A stretch of 64,000 nt of DNA from Hippopus hippopus (GCA_946811185.2 OX328106.1:44528311-44592310), one strand, 5' to 3'. Shown: positions 19,525-29,871, counted from the stretch's first letter. The notes: generated by a model not told the origin, from the letters alone. Program-made: numbers and translations.

Positions 19525-20480
19525 AAAGCAATTTCTTTTTCACCACTATGGCTCTAATAACTGGTCTGTTTCAAGGCAAAAAAAAAAAGTTGAGTGCAGG
19601 TGGAAAAGCGTAGAGAATGTCAAAATATTTAAAAATCATTTTAGCTGAACGTAAACGTGCTAAATAAATATAACAGGGCATCATTCCATCGGTAAAAGAG
19701 ATACCAAAAATTATGTACAACCACCGAGTCGGTTTTATTTTTTCTTGGAATCTATTATGACATTTCGAGGGCAATTTTTCCTTTTGCTACAATGGCTTTG
19801 ACAGTTGGTCTGTTCCAAGGCAATAAAGCCGTCTGCAGATGAAAAAAGCGTTGAGAATGTCATAACGTTTGAGCCATGTTCTGTGAAAAGGGGGCTTAAT
19901 GCATTTGCAAAAAGTATTGACCCAGGTCAGCCTGCGCAGTCCACGCAGGCTGACCTGGGCCGAAACCTTTTGCTACTTGTCAATTTTCTGCTAGTCAAAG
20001 GACCAGTGTACCTCATTATTTAGTCAGCTGTTGAATAAAACTACCTCAATGGATCCATAATCATGTGATGACTTGCTTTGTATTATGCATTACGGAGATG
20101 CATTAAGCCCCCTTTTGCCAGAGCATGTCTCATTTAAAAATCATTTTCGCTGAACATAAACGTGCTAAATAAATGTAAGAGAGCATTTTCCCATCAGTAA
20201 AAAAGACCTCAAATTTATGTAACAGTACAACTACAAGATGTTTTTTTTTTCTTGGAATAAATTATGACATTACGAGGGCAATGGCGTAAATAACTGTTCT
20301 GTTCTAAGGCAACGGAGTCGTGTACATGTGGAAAAGCGTTGAGAATCAAAACATTTAAAAATCATAATCGCTGAACATAAACGTGCTAAACAAATGTAAC
20401 AGGCACTATTCCATTGGTACGGGAGACTCCAAAATTATTTGCAATTACGAGGTCGTCTTTTTTTCTTTCTTAGAATCTAT
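19525..20480. repeat. Diverged tandem array, about 230-240-bp units
   Basis: The word GTTGAGAATGTC or GTAGAGAATGTC starts units at about 19608, 19848 and 20337; each continues AAAAATCAT and TAAACGTGCTAAA. Units differ by substitutions and small indels. The array has a partial unit at each end. Unit 2 is split by the P1 at 19870. No coding potential is evident. Confidence 0.75.
19870..20132 (+). mobile_element. P1 MITE inside a tandem unit
   Basis: TGAGCCATGTTCTGTGAAAA to CCAGAGCATGTCTCA, 263 bp, palindrome intact (GCCTGCGCAGTCCACGCAGG). The neighbouring units give the empty site TTTAAAAATCAT. Flanks fit a TT or TTT duplication. Confidence 0.9.
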
Positions 20481-20597
20481 CAAGATTCATGAAATGACGT
20501 GAGTTTTTCCAAATATTCGTGAACTTCTGCTGCCTTTCACTATTTGTTTGATGATGGATAATTTTTTCACAATATTTTCAGTTCTTTTCAAGGACAC

Positions 20598-21076
20598 TGG
20601 AATTTTAAACTCGTCCGTATATTGCTTGCAACACGCGAAAAGGGGCATTCGGACATTTGCGTAAAGTGTCGTCTCGGATCAACCTGCGCAGTCCGCGCAG
20701 GCTAATCCGAGACGGCACTTTACGACTACATTAGATTTTGTGCTACAGTAGACTTGCGCAAAACAGAAAATTGCATGAAAATAGAAAGTGTCGTTTTGGA
20801 TTAGCCTGCGCGGACTGCGCAGGCTGATTCGAGACGACACTTTACGCAAATGTCCAAATGTCCCTGTTCGCGTGTTGCAGGCCAATTATAGAAAGCATTT
20901 GCAGACGACATGTCAAATGTGCTAAAATGATGGGAGCGGTCTTTGAAAAAAGTAGAAAACATTGTTGGAAAAGGGGAAAATACTGGTAACGATCATTTTC
21001 TCCTTTTCCAGCAATGTTTTCAAAAAGCTCTGCCAATTAGGGTCGTAAAAACAATTGTTTGGTACTGGAAGAGTTA
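20598..21076 (+). mobile_element. T4 MITE interrupted by a P2
   Basis: Left end AATTTTAAACTCGTCCGTAT is cut by the P2; it resumes GAAAGCATTTGCAGACGAC, then the hairpin (GGGGAAAATACTGGTAAC) and TTGTTTGGTACTGGAAGAG with TTAA. Removing the P2 restores T4 order. Confidence 0.8.
20622..20885 (+). mobile_element. P2 MITE, full length
   Basis: TTGCAACACGCGAAAAGGGG at the left and CGCGTGTTGCAGGCCAA at the right. Two palindromes (20684-20712 and 20803-20832) carry CAGCCTGCGC or TAGCCTGCGC cores, so each end contains its own hairpin. P2 copies here share this orientation and have no coding sequence. Confidence 0.9.
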
Positions 21077-21240
21077 AATATCAGACCAGGTACTTTTACA
21101 TAAAGAGTGATTTCAGTAAACAGGAATTAGCTATTACAGTACATAGTGAAAATGCCGATGCGTTAAATGCCAAATAAATTCACTGCGTCTTTTGTAGCAA
21201 ACGCTATTGATATAAGGCAAACACCCAAAAAAGATATTTG

Positions 21241-21315
21241 AGAGAGAGACAGAGAGAGAGAGAGATAAAAAGAAAGAAAGAAAGAAAGAAAAGAAATGGA
21301 AAGAAAGAAAGAATA
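21241..21315. repeat. Purine microsatellite (GA)n and (GAAA)n
   Basis: GAGAGAGACAGAGAGAGAGA leads to GAAAGAAAGAAAGAAAG repeats. Confidence 0.9.
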
Positions 21316-21437
21316 ACTTTAAAAACCAGATGCGTTTCAATATAAAACTTCCATTTAACGATTGCTTAATGCTACATTTTCTGAAAAGCTGTTTTCTATT
21401 AAACCGTTAATATTTTGGAAAAATGAAAAAATTCATT

Positions 21438-21691
21438 TGAGCCATGCTCTGAGAAAAGGGGAGCTTAATGCATTTGCAAAACGTATCAAACCATGTCAGC
21501 CTGCGCAGTCCGCGCAGGCTGACCTGGGTCGAAACTTTTTGCAATTTGTAACTTTTCTGCGTGTCCAAGGACCTCATGATTCAGTCATTTTTTAGACAAA
21601 TGAGTTTTTTAATCAAAAATTATGTAATGACTTGCTTGGTTTATTGCATCACGAAGATGCATTAAGCCCCCTTTTGCCAGACCATGGCTCA
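21438..21691 (+). mobile_element. P1 MITE, full length
   Basis: TGAGCCATGCTCTGAGAAAA to CCAGACCATGGCTCA; palindrome GTCAGCCTGCGCAGTCCGCG is intact. Both flanks read TTT, consistent with a short target duplication. Confidence 0.9.
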
Positions 21692-22055
21692 TTTAATTTC
21701 CCTGACGAAATTGCGTCTAAATAAACTGACGCAATTTTATGTCATTTTTATTGTCTATTGTACAAGTGCACGATGCGTATCACATATTTTAAACAAAGAT
21801 GTGCTGAATAGTGTGGAAAAACAACAAAAAATGAAAAGACAGAAACAGAAAAAAGCTAATTACAATTTTTTGACTTGCTAATACAATGTTTATAAATTCA
21901 GGAAACACTGCAATATTTAAATTGAAATGGCATGCACCCTTTCCAACCTTCATAACAATTGACTTAACCAGACAATGCCGACATTAAACGATCCTGAAAA
22001 AGAAAGCCTTTGTGAAAAAGAGAGAAAATGTTGAAAACCAGCATTTTCTCCTTTT

Positions 22056-23474
22056 TATACGCCCGTCGAAGACGAGACGTATTATGGGATCACCCATGGC
22101 GTACGGGCGGGCGGGCGTCTGGGCGGGCGTCCGTCGGGGCGGGCGGCAGGGCGGGCGGTGTCCAGTTTTTTGTCCGGAGCATAACTTTGTATTCTCCAGT
22201 CCGATTGACTTGAAACTTGGCATTTGTGTTTGTTGCGATAATACGGAGTGCAGTGCACAAGAACCATAACTCTATCTCGAGCTGTCTTGGAGTTATTTCT
22301 CTTTGATCGTCATTTTTACAGCATTTTCTGCTTGTCCGGAGCATAACTTTGTCATCTCCTGTCCGATTGACTTGAAACTTGGCATTTGTGTTTGTTGCAA
22401 TAATACGGAGTGCAGTGCGAAAGAACCATAACTCTACCTCGTGTTGTCTTTGAGTTATTTCTCTTTGATCGTCATTTTTACAGCATTTTCTGCTTGTCCG
22501 GAGCATAACTTTGTCATCTCAAGTCCGATTGACTTGAAACTTAGCATTTGTGTTTGTTGCAATAATATGGAGTGCAGTGCAAAAGAACCATAACTCTAAC
22601 TCGTGCTGTCTTTAAGTTATTTCCCTTTGATCGTCATTTTTACAGCATTTTCTGCTTGTCCGGAATACAACTTTGTCATTTTTAGTCTGAACATCTTCAA
22701 GTTTAGTATGCATGATTGTTGAAAAATTACGGAGTGCCGTGCACAAGAACCATAACTCTTGCTAGCACGAATTTTGAGTTATTCCCCCTTAGATCTTCAT
22801 TTTTATAGCATTTCTTGCTTGTCTAGTGCATAACTTTGTCATCTTAAGTAGGAATGACTTGAAATATGGTATGCTTATTTGTAGCAATATTTGGAAGTGC
22901 AGTGCACAAGAATTGTAACTCTACCTCGTGCTGTCTTTGAGTTATATAACTTTGTCATCTCAATTCAGAACGACTTCAAACTTGGTATGCATGTTTGTTG
23001 CAATATTACGGAGTACAGTGGGCAAGAACAATAACTCTACCTAGCGTGGATTATGAATAATTCCACTTTGGTCTTCATTTTTACAGTATTTCTTGCTTGT
23101 CCGGAACGGAACTTTGTCACCTCAAGTCAAATTGACTTGAGACTTGGTAAACATGTTTGTTGCAGTTACGAAAAGTGCAATGCACTGAAGCCGTAACCTT
23201 ACCTAATGCCCTTTTGGAATTATTCCTTATTCATTATTTTTTTACAGCTTTTCATGCTTCTCTACAATATAACTTTGTCTTTTCATGTTGGAATGACCTG
23301 AAACTTTATATGCATGTTTCCTTAACATTAGAGGAGACATTCATGCCTATTTCAATCACTTACATGATTTCTGCTGCACTACTATTTTCCTCTACCTACC
23401 CTTTACGATTATTATCCCCCCTCGACAACTGGCGGTGGGACGGGCGTATCTTGCGACAATTTGCCGCTCTTGTT
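22056..23474 (+). mobile_element. Element K, tandem-repeat-bearing non-autonomous transposon
   Basis: Starts TATACGCCCGTCGAAGACG, has a GC-rich stretch of GGCGGGCG words (22101-22160), a block of 162-bp repeats, then a pyrimidine-rich right part with GACGGGCGTATCTTGCGACA. ATACGCCCGTC and GACGGGCGTAT are short inverted ends. The layout of short left arm, about 160-bp tandem core and right arm recalls oyster Pearl/CvA elements, which are Helitron-like, but that link is by architecture only. There is no coding sequence. The exact right border is uncertain by about 25 bases. Confidence 0.7.
22172..23275 (+). repeat. 162-bp tandem repeats inside K
   Basis: GTCCGGAGCATAACTTTG recurs at 22172, 22334, 22496, 22658 (as GTCCGGAATACAAC) and 22821, spaced 162-163 bp. 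Later units near 22941, 23099 and 23260 are diverged, one of them shortened by about 60 bp. Identity falls from left to right. Confidence 0.9.
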
Positions 23475-23611
23475 CTATATTGTTTTTTACTCCCCAAACA
23501 GCAAGTTTTCATCTTAGAGGCGTGTTTAGTTTTTCGTCTGCAAATCTTTTGAATTCTGACAAGTATCAAAGTTTTGTCGTATGGTAAAGAGTTTAAAAAA
23601 ATATGGCAAAT

Positions 23612-23695
23612 TGCATCATTTGAGCCCTTTTGAAATTGTCGTCTGCAAATGCTTTCAATTTAGACAAGTCTAAAATTTTGTCGTCTGGTAAGGAA
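23612..23695 (-). mobile_element. T4 end fragment
   Basis: TTTGAGCCCTTTTGAAATTG, GTCGTCTGCAAATGCTTTC and GTCGTCTGGTAAGG: only the outer arm and end, with no hairpin. Confidence 0.75.
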
Positions 23696-23696
23696 T

Positions 23697-24102
23697 TGGA
23701 CATTCTTGCCTCTTCACTAGAAGACAAATTTAAGATTCGACTATTTTAATTTGCAAAAGGCATCGTCAATCAAAATAATGAGACAATGTCTTTAAAAGCC
23801 TTCTTCATCAGGGTAGTTAAAACTCGGGTTTGTATTGTAAAGGGTTATTGAAGAGAAGCAAAAGATAAACTGAAGGTAAACGGAAAGTATTCATACTGAT
23901 GAAGTACTGTGAAAGAAAGCAAAAAGTAACTCATAAAGAAAATTCTCGTTTTCAGTAATTTCTTCATTTATTACACTTTTCTAAAGTCTTTAACGTCGAA
24001 ACACGATATGGCTGTATCCCCCTCTTTCCCCTTCGTTATAATGCACATATATAGGAATCTAAAGAACATGTACACTGTTATTTCCAGCCGGTATGAATTT
24101 AT
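23697..24102. other. Unassigned, small T4 relic
   Basis: Around 23790-23840 AAAGCCTTCTTCATCAGGG and AAACTCGGGTTTGTATTG are the other T4 end without the hairpin. The remainder is unassigned. Confidence 0.45.
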
Positions 24103-24312
24103 TTAACTCCAAGGCTGCTAAGCGCGACTTACTGACCTTTTGCGGACAGTGTAGATTAAGATCAGACTGCACAAAACGTGCAGTCTGATCTTAGATCTAC
24201 ACTGTCCGATAAGAAGATATCGTTCCTCCAAAAATACTTTTGAAATACAAAAACTCGGGTTTTAGTATTGGCTTGAAATTTTTATTTCCTTTACTTAGTA
24301 GGATAAAGGGTG
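24103..24312 (+). mobile_element. T1 MITE, full length
   Basis: TTAACTCCAAGGCTGCTAAG to CTTAGTAGGATAAAGGGTGA. Hairpin 24141-24207; bulge base A. Confidence 0.85.
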
Positions 24313-24435
24313 ACTCTTCAAATGCCAAATACATGTGGATCTAAGTAAATTTGGCCTCGTTCGACAGATAAAAATAAAATCCACTGAAACTCAGATTTTA
24401 ATCTGATAGGCTTTATAATAAATAATAAAATAAAG

Positions 24436-24520
24436 AAGCGGACGGTATAGATCCAAGATCAGACTGCAGGTTCTGTGCCGTCTGGTCTTGATCTATGCCA
24501 TCCGCAAAAGTCCCTGTTTA
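24436..24520 (-). mobile_element. T3 hairpin fragment
   Basis: GCGGACGGTATAGATCCAAG to GATCTATGCCATCCGCAAAA. Arms with CGGTATAG/CTATGCC identify T3. Outer arms are not recognisable. Confidence 0.7.
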
Positions 24521-25134
24521 AGAACTGAAGCCACTTCACTATCAGTGTTTGCAAACTGCATCCAAGCTTTGACAAGAGACGGCGTTTGATACAAATGGCC
24601 AAATACAAAATTCTCTCCTCCCCCCCCCCCCCCCCCCGAGTTAAATACCAGCTGAAAACGCATTGATAATTTCAACTACTGTGCAAGCTGTGTTTTATCA
24701 CCTTTTCAGCTGCCCGCAGACGAAACTTCTTCCGTGCCGTCTGTCAGACGGAAACAAATGTTAAATTGGGAAACCTGCTGGAAATTCCTTCGAATAAAAA
24801 AAAAAGAATTTACCTATAACATCCTGCAACGAATTTACAACGATTTTGAAAAAGGACAACCTTCATGAAAGGTGACAAACTATAAAATAGAGTTTAAAAA
24901 AAATCGAGTGGGTAATGTCACAAGATCGGAGCGAATCGGACCTGAATCGCGCCTGATTTCAGAGTGTCTTCCAAAAGTTTGTTCACATTTCTTTTGAATT
25001 CGATATACACTTTTTCTATTTGAATACTTACATCAAACAGAAATTGCAATGGTTGTTAAAAACAGAACCATTATTACAGACTCGCTCCCAAGGAAACTCG
25101 AACCCGAACCAAAGGCAGAAAGAAAAAAGATAAC
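24521..25134. other. Unassigned; poly-C tract 24619-24637
   Basis: A run of about 19 C bases lies in otherwise unassigned AT-rich DNA. No exon recognised. Confidence 0.5.
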
Positions 25135-25345
25135 TTTATTTTAAACATATTTATTTCAAATCGATTGAAACACAAGTTTTGGCAACTTACACCAATCTTT
25201 TTCGATTCTGCTTCCTGGAAACTACACCAGTACTCGCGCCGAGTGTGTGGGCCAATGAAAAGTCCCAAACTTGATACCCGCTCCCGGAAATCGAACTCGG
25301 GACCCTTTAGTTACGAGACCGACGCTCTACCTCACAACAACGAAC
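25135..25345 (-). mobile_element. SINE-a, near full length
   Basis: On minus: a GAGGTAGAGCGTCGGTCTC A-box head, CCGAGTTCGATTTCC B box, CATTGGCCCACACACTCGGC body, GTGTAGTTTCCAGGAAGC, and a tail AAATAAATATGTTTAAAAT. It is the most complete inverted copy of the family. Confidence 0.8.
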
Positions 25346-25504
25346 ACCACACAAAAAAAGATAAGAAGACTTATCCTCGAGAAACTTCGGCCCCAGTTGA
25401 AGAAGAATCGCCTCACTTTTTTGTGGTTTATGCAAGTACATTTATCCTGTTTGAATCATTACTTACAAAGGCTGTATAAAACTCTGAAGAAACCCTTTTC
25501 TTCA

Positions 25505-25708
25505 TTAAGCCTGAGGCTACTAAGCGCGACTCACCGACCTTTTGCGGACAATGTAGATCAAGATCGGACTGCATAGAATGTGTAGTCTGATCTTGAATCT
25601 ACACTGTCCGATAAGGAGATATTTTTCTATATTTTGAAACAGCAATATTAGGGGTTTTACTATCGGTTCGAAAGTTTCATTCAACTTATTTGGCAGGTAA
25701 ATCCTTAA
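25505..25708 (+). mobile_element. T1 MITE
   Basis: TTAAGCCTGAGGCTACTAAG to TATTTGGCAGGTAAATCC. Hairpin bulge base A; the right CCCTT motif is decayed. Confidence 0.8.
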
Positions 25709-25825
25709 TATAAAAAGAGGTTTCTGATGTCCGATCCGGTTATTAAGTCAGATCCAGTGAATTTACTCACCGAAAAAGTCCAAGCAGTAGTTAAAGTGAC
25801 CTGCCATATTCTTGTACGGTACCTA

Positions 25826-26071
25826 TGAGCTGTACTCTGTTAAAAAGGGGTGGGGGCTTCATGCATCTGCAAAATCTTTCGACCCATGGCATGGGCCGAT
25901 ACTTTTTGCTATTGGTCAAATTTCTGCATGTCAAACGACCATTTACGTATTTTATGATTCAGCAAGTTGTTACACAATATGAATTTTATAGATCACTAGC
26001 TATATGATGACCTGCTCGGTATAATGCATTACGGAAATGCATTAAGCCCCCTTTTGCTAGAGCATGGCTTA
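25826..26071 (+). mobile_element. P1 MITE, palindrome reduced
   Basis: TGAGCTGTACTCTGTTAAAA to CTAGAGCATGGCTTA. Only GACCCATGGCATGGGCC remains of the palindrome; the CAGCCTGCGC core is excised symmetrically. Confidence 0.85.
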
Positions 26072-26528
26072 ATATTTGTTAATAGTTCTCAGAAAAATAT
26101 GCCTAACTGACATTGTATTTGAGTCGGACAGACAGATTTTATCAAAAATGACAGCTTATGGCGAGCTGTCTACTAGGCTGATGTATATATGGCTTCGTCT
26201 CATTTTGTAATTAAAAGAACTAGGAAGACCTTTAAGATTTGTGAGAATGTCTTGAACCTCGGAAAATGTTTTAATGCTTATCTTGCGATGATTCCAGCAC
26301 CGTTTCAGCCAAATCACTTCAACCATTGGGTATTTCCTGGTTTAAATCAGTACTTGTTTGAGGTTCTTCGGTGCCTCGCGAAAGTAAGGGGTACTCTCAC
26401 TAGATCGAACCAAGATTTCCTGATCACAAATTCAGCTCCTTCAGTGCCTAGCCGTGGAGATGTATGGTAACATTTCAAACCGGAAGTTGCAAAACTGTCA
26501 TGTTGTATTTTTAGCCCAATTATATAAC
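26072..26528. other. Unassigned with SINE-c-like relic
   Basis: At 26285-26455 ATTCCAGCACCGTTTCAGCC and CGGTGCCTCGCGAAAG hint at a decayed SINE-c. The open frame over it (26189-26470) has no domain and is not called. Confidence 0.35.
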
Positions 26529-26774
26529 TGAGCCATGCTCTGTGAAAAGGGAGCTTAATGCATCTGGAAAAAGTATCGATCCATGTCAGCCTGCGCAGTC
26601 CGCGCTTTTTGCTATTGGTTAATTATTCTGCATGGCAAAGGACCATTCTACCTCCAGATTCGGTCAACTTTTAGACAAGATAGATTCTATGGATCCATAA
26701 TTACATGATAATTTTGCTTGGTATAATGCATCACAGAGATGCATTAAACCCCCATTTTGCCAGAGCATGGCCCA
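26529..26774 (+). mobile_element. P1 MITE, one palindrome arm deleted
   Basis: TGAGCCATGCTCTGTGAAAA to CCAGAGCATGGCCCA. The first arm GTCAGCCTGCGCAGTCCGCG runs straight into CTTTTTGCTATTGG, so the second arm was removed from the axis. Confidence 0.9.
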
Positions 26775-26937
26775 ATAAAATTGACAATGACAACATATGG
26801 CGTGCTTTCTTCAATTCTTGAGTATAAAAGGCTTCCTATGGACATTAACAAAGATAAGAAGAGCTTTCAAACTTTTTGAAAAAAAAAAAGTTTAAGATTG
26901 AAAAGTGAAGGAAGACGCTGAGCTCGCCTAAACTAAG

Positions 26938-27204
26938 TGGTCTGCAACACGCGAAAAGGGGCAGGCATTCGGACATTTGCGTAAAGTGTCATCTCGGATC
27001 AGCCTGCGCACTCCGCGCAGGCTGATCCGAGACGACCCTTTCCGATCGTATGTGATTTTCTGTTTCACGCAAGTCTACTGTAGGACAAAATCTCATGTTG
27101 ACGTAAAGTGCTGTCTCGGATAAGCCTGCGCCGACTGCGCAGGCTGATCCGAGACGACACTTTACGCAAATGTCCGAAAGCCCCTTTTCGCGTGTTGCAG
27201 GCCA
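26938..27204 (+). mobile_element. P2 MITE, full length
   Basis: GTCTGCAACACGCGAAAAGG to CGCGTGTTGCAGGCCA with both hairpins intact. Compared with 20622 it has an extra GGCA in the left end. Confidence 0.9.
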
Positions 27205-27284
27205 AGAGGCGTATTGCCGCATACATTGTTTGAAACTATAGCACAACATGTGCCCGTGCCTGTAAAGCTTGAGTCCATGCTCGA

Positions 27285-27505
27285 CTGAGTTTGTGAGTGG
27301 TGTCCGTGATTGTGAGGTAGAGCGTAGGCCTTGTAACCATTAGGGCCCGAGTTCGATACCGGGGAGGGGGTGTCAACTTTGAGACTGTTCATTGGCCCAC
27401 ACATTCGGCACGAGTACTGGTGTAGTCTCCAAGAAGCAGAATCGAGAGATATTGGTATACATGTAAGTTGCAAGAACGCGTTTCTCGATCCATGTAAAAC
27501 TAGAG
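27285..27505 (+). mobile_element. SINE-a, full length
   Basis: A box in GTGAGGTAGAGCGTAGGCC, B box CCGAGTTCGATACCG, body CATTGGCCCACACATTCGGC, AGAAGCAGAATCGAGAG, and 3' CTCGATCCATGTAAAAC. The head would fold only poorly as a tRNA. Confidence 0.8.
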
Positions 27506-28098
27506 CTATCATTAAACGTGATCATACCCCCCACCAGCTCCTTGTCACAAAACAGCTCTTTGTCACAGAATGCAGAATGGTTTAGTACAAAAGTAAGAGT
27601 TGAAAAAAAGTGAAACTTCCGACAAAGGGTTTGTACTCATTAAAAAGTTAGGTTAATTTGTCACCGTTAAAACACAGAGACCAAAGGTATATAATAAGGC
27701 CTTTTATGTGTGGCATGACCTTAAAGTAAAACAAACATGAGCCAAAGGTCATTTGGGGTTCCAATGGAGCCGACGTAGACATAAACATTTATACATGCTA
27801 TACTTCTGTTTAACAAATTACCATATACTTTTTTTTAATCTGGCGCATTTATATTCACGTGCGTTGCACGTAGCTTTTAACTGTTATTTTTTCAAGACGG
27901 GAGAAATGGCAAAATTCTGCAGATATTGTAAAATAATGGTCTATACATTCAGAATAAATAATTAAGATCTGCAATAAACGCAAATAACATGCAAACACGC
28001 ACAAATGCTGCGGTTAACATAGTATAATAGTTTATAAAAGTCTACATTAAGTCCGCGTTTACAATAAACAAAATGACATGCCGTTCTCCGTGACTCGA
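27506..28098. other. No gene or repeat family recognised
   Basis: AT-rich DNA; no hairpin, repeat end or domain. Confidence 0.4.
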
Positions 28099-28311
28099 TT
28101 AACTCTTCGGCTACTGAGCGCGACTCACTGACCTTTTGCGGACAGTGTAGATCAAGATCAGACTGCACAGAACGTGCAGTCTGATCTTGGATCTACACTG
28201 TCCGATAAGGAGATATTATTCCCCAAAACATAACTTTGAAATAGCAATATTTGGGTTTTTACTATCGAATTGAAAATTTCATTTTAGTTATGTAGCAGGA
28301 TGAGGGTTTAA
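28099..28311 (+). mobile_element. T1 MITE, full length
   Basis: TTAACTCTTCGGCTACTGAG to GTAGCAGGATGAGGGTTTAA, 213 bp. Hairpin 28138-28203 close to consensus with bulge base G. Confidence 0.9.
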
Positions 28312-28529
28312 TGAGAAAATACATATTCTGTATGAGTTCTGTACTAAACCCTGGCAGCACTAACTAAATACGAGAGAAAAAGCAAAGATGTATTTAATCA
28401 GTAGAAAAAAAAATCACCTTACGAATTTTTTTTTTTACCCATGCTACATACAGCCATGCAACATAAAGCCATGCGTCGAGCAGCTATTGCTTTTTTCTTC
28501 CATGAATTTGGACTCTGAATCATAAGACA

Positions 28530-28763
28530 TGAGTGGCGCTGTGGCAAAAGGATTTTAATGCATGTCTAAGATGCATTTTACTATGCAAGTCACTACATAA
28601 TGACGGATCCATTAAGCCCATTTTATCGAACAAACAACTGCATAATGAGGTACACTGGTCCTTCGACGTGCAGAAATGACAAAATGGCGCGGACTGTGCA
28701 GGATGACATGGATCGATACTTTCTGCTGATACATGAAAGACCTTTTTCACAGAGCATGGTACA
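28530..28763 (-). mobile_element. P1 MITE, inverted, degraded
   Basis: GTGGCGCTGTGGCAAAAGG, then CACTGGTCCTTCGACGTGC, GGCGCGGACTGTGCAGGATG and CACAGAGCATGGTACA. Left palindrome arm is lost. Confidence 0.7.
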
Positions 28764-29316
28764 AATATTTGTTTATGCAAGGTAGAGAGGCACGTGTTTA
28801 AAAGGAGGTTTCATATAGTAAGCGCGTTTAAACTTGGATAAAATATTGCCAAAGGAAAAAATAAAACTACCAAAAACTTAAAACTTGCAATTTCAACAGT
28901 GTTTCGGCAGGCTGTCCCACACAAAATAAACATAGGATAGCGTGGAACTATTGAAGTATACTGGGATTAAAGCCAGGACCTCTAGATCCCAAGGCGAACG
29001 CTCTACCACGTCCCTACTAATGCTAGCTCTATAGCAGGGCAGTATAAGTGTCCCTTTATACAATCACGGGCTTTACATTTATATCTATCTATGGGATAGA
29101 CCAGTATACTACACTATGATCAGACTACACAATTTGTGCTCTCTTGTCCTGATCCTTACTTTCTACAAAAACCATCTTTAAGTATCGTCACTCGAAAGAC
29201 GTTTATAATCATCCTGATGGTTTGTATATATGGGGTAAGCTGGGGCATGGACCACACTTGAGTTGTGATGATAATCATCATATGTTTCATATTGCCTAAA
29301 AAATCTTCACAAGCCT
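28764..29316. other. Unassigned with small relics
   Basis: A SINE-like minus fragment lies at 28960-29020 (GGGATTAAAGCCAGGACC, CGAACGCTCTACCACG). A T hairpin relic at 29110-29160 reads ATGATCAGACTACACAATTT. No exon. Confidence 0.4.
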
Positions 29317-29525
29317 TAACCCTTATCCTGTTCAATAAGTAGAATGACATTTTTGAGCCAATAGTAAAAACCCAAATTTTGCTTATTCAAAGGTAGTTTT
29401 TGGTGGACAATATGTCCTTATCGGACAGTGTAGATCAAAGATCAGACTGTACGTTCTGTACAGTCTGATCTTGATCTACACTGTCCGCATAATCAACCCA
29501 AGCCCGGTCCACCACTATCAGGATA
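29317..29525 (-). mobile_element. T1 variant with alternative arm
   Basis: TTAACCCTTATCCTGTTCAA left end and standard hairpin (29426-29488). After it the arm reads GCATAATCAACCCAAGCCCG and CACTATCAGGATAG instead of the usual GTCAGTGAGTCGCGC. Same alternative arm as the copy at 30480. Confidence 0.85.
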
Positions 29526-29604
29526 GTCCTCTTTAAGCGGGGTGAGGGAGGATGTCTTTGCAGCCATTTAGCACAGTACTGATTTTACAATTTGTTCATA
29601 TATG

Positions 29605-29851
29605 AGTTTAACCCCGTTTTAACAGCTTTGGTCATATCACGGTGGTCAGTGTACCTACGCATGTGTTTCCTTGCTGTCTCATACCAGTACTAACACAACT
29701 TTCTTTCAAAGTCACTGACAACTTTTCTCAAATGCATTAGAGGTGAGAGGCAAAAAATCGCCGGAAAGAAAGTTTGCCTGAACCGGATATCGAACCCGTA
29801 ACCACCAGGTCACGAGTCAGATACGCTAACCACTGAGCTACCCGGCAGGGC
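29605..29851 (-). mobile_element. SINE-b, near full length
   Basis: On minus: GCCCTGCCGGGTAGCTCAGT, GGTTCGATATCC, then GCGATTTTTTGCCTCTCACC, AGTACTGGTATGAGACAG and TGTTAAAACGGGGTTAAAC. The A and B boxes are well kept. Confidence 0.85.
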
Positions 29852-29871
29852 CTGTTTTTACGAACCTAAAG

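Larger units (their letters stand above)
21964..23596 (-). mobile_element. T4 MITE interrupted by element K
   Basis: TTAACCAGACAATGCCGAC, AGAAAGCC and hairpin CAGCATTTTCTCCTTTT run to 22055. T4 resumes near CTATATTGTTTTTTACTCC (23475), then TTCGTCTGCAAATCTTTTG and GTCGTATGGTAAAGAG with TTTAA. The hairpin's second arm and the arm beyond were split by K. Confidence 0.8.

Noticed and set aside
22090..22506. 138-codon minus frame with a repeated protein pattern
   Set aside because: It lies in the 162-bp repeats of element K. As 162 is divisible by three, any open phase stays open and repeats; no domain is present.
26189..26470. 93-codon plus frame
   Set aside because: Overlaps a SINE-c-like relic and shows no domain.
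28138..28203. Rho-independent terminators or CRISPR repeats
   Set aside because: The hairpins are dispersed at irregular distances inside larger elements with terminal repeats, in eukaryotic DNA. No spacers, cas genes or T-tract logic.
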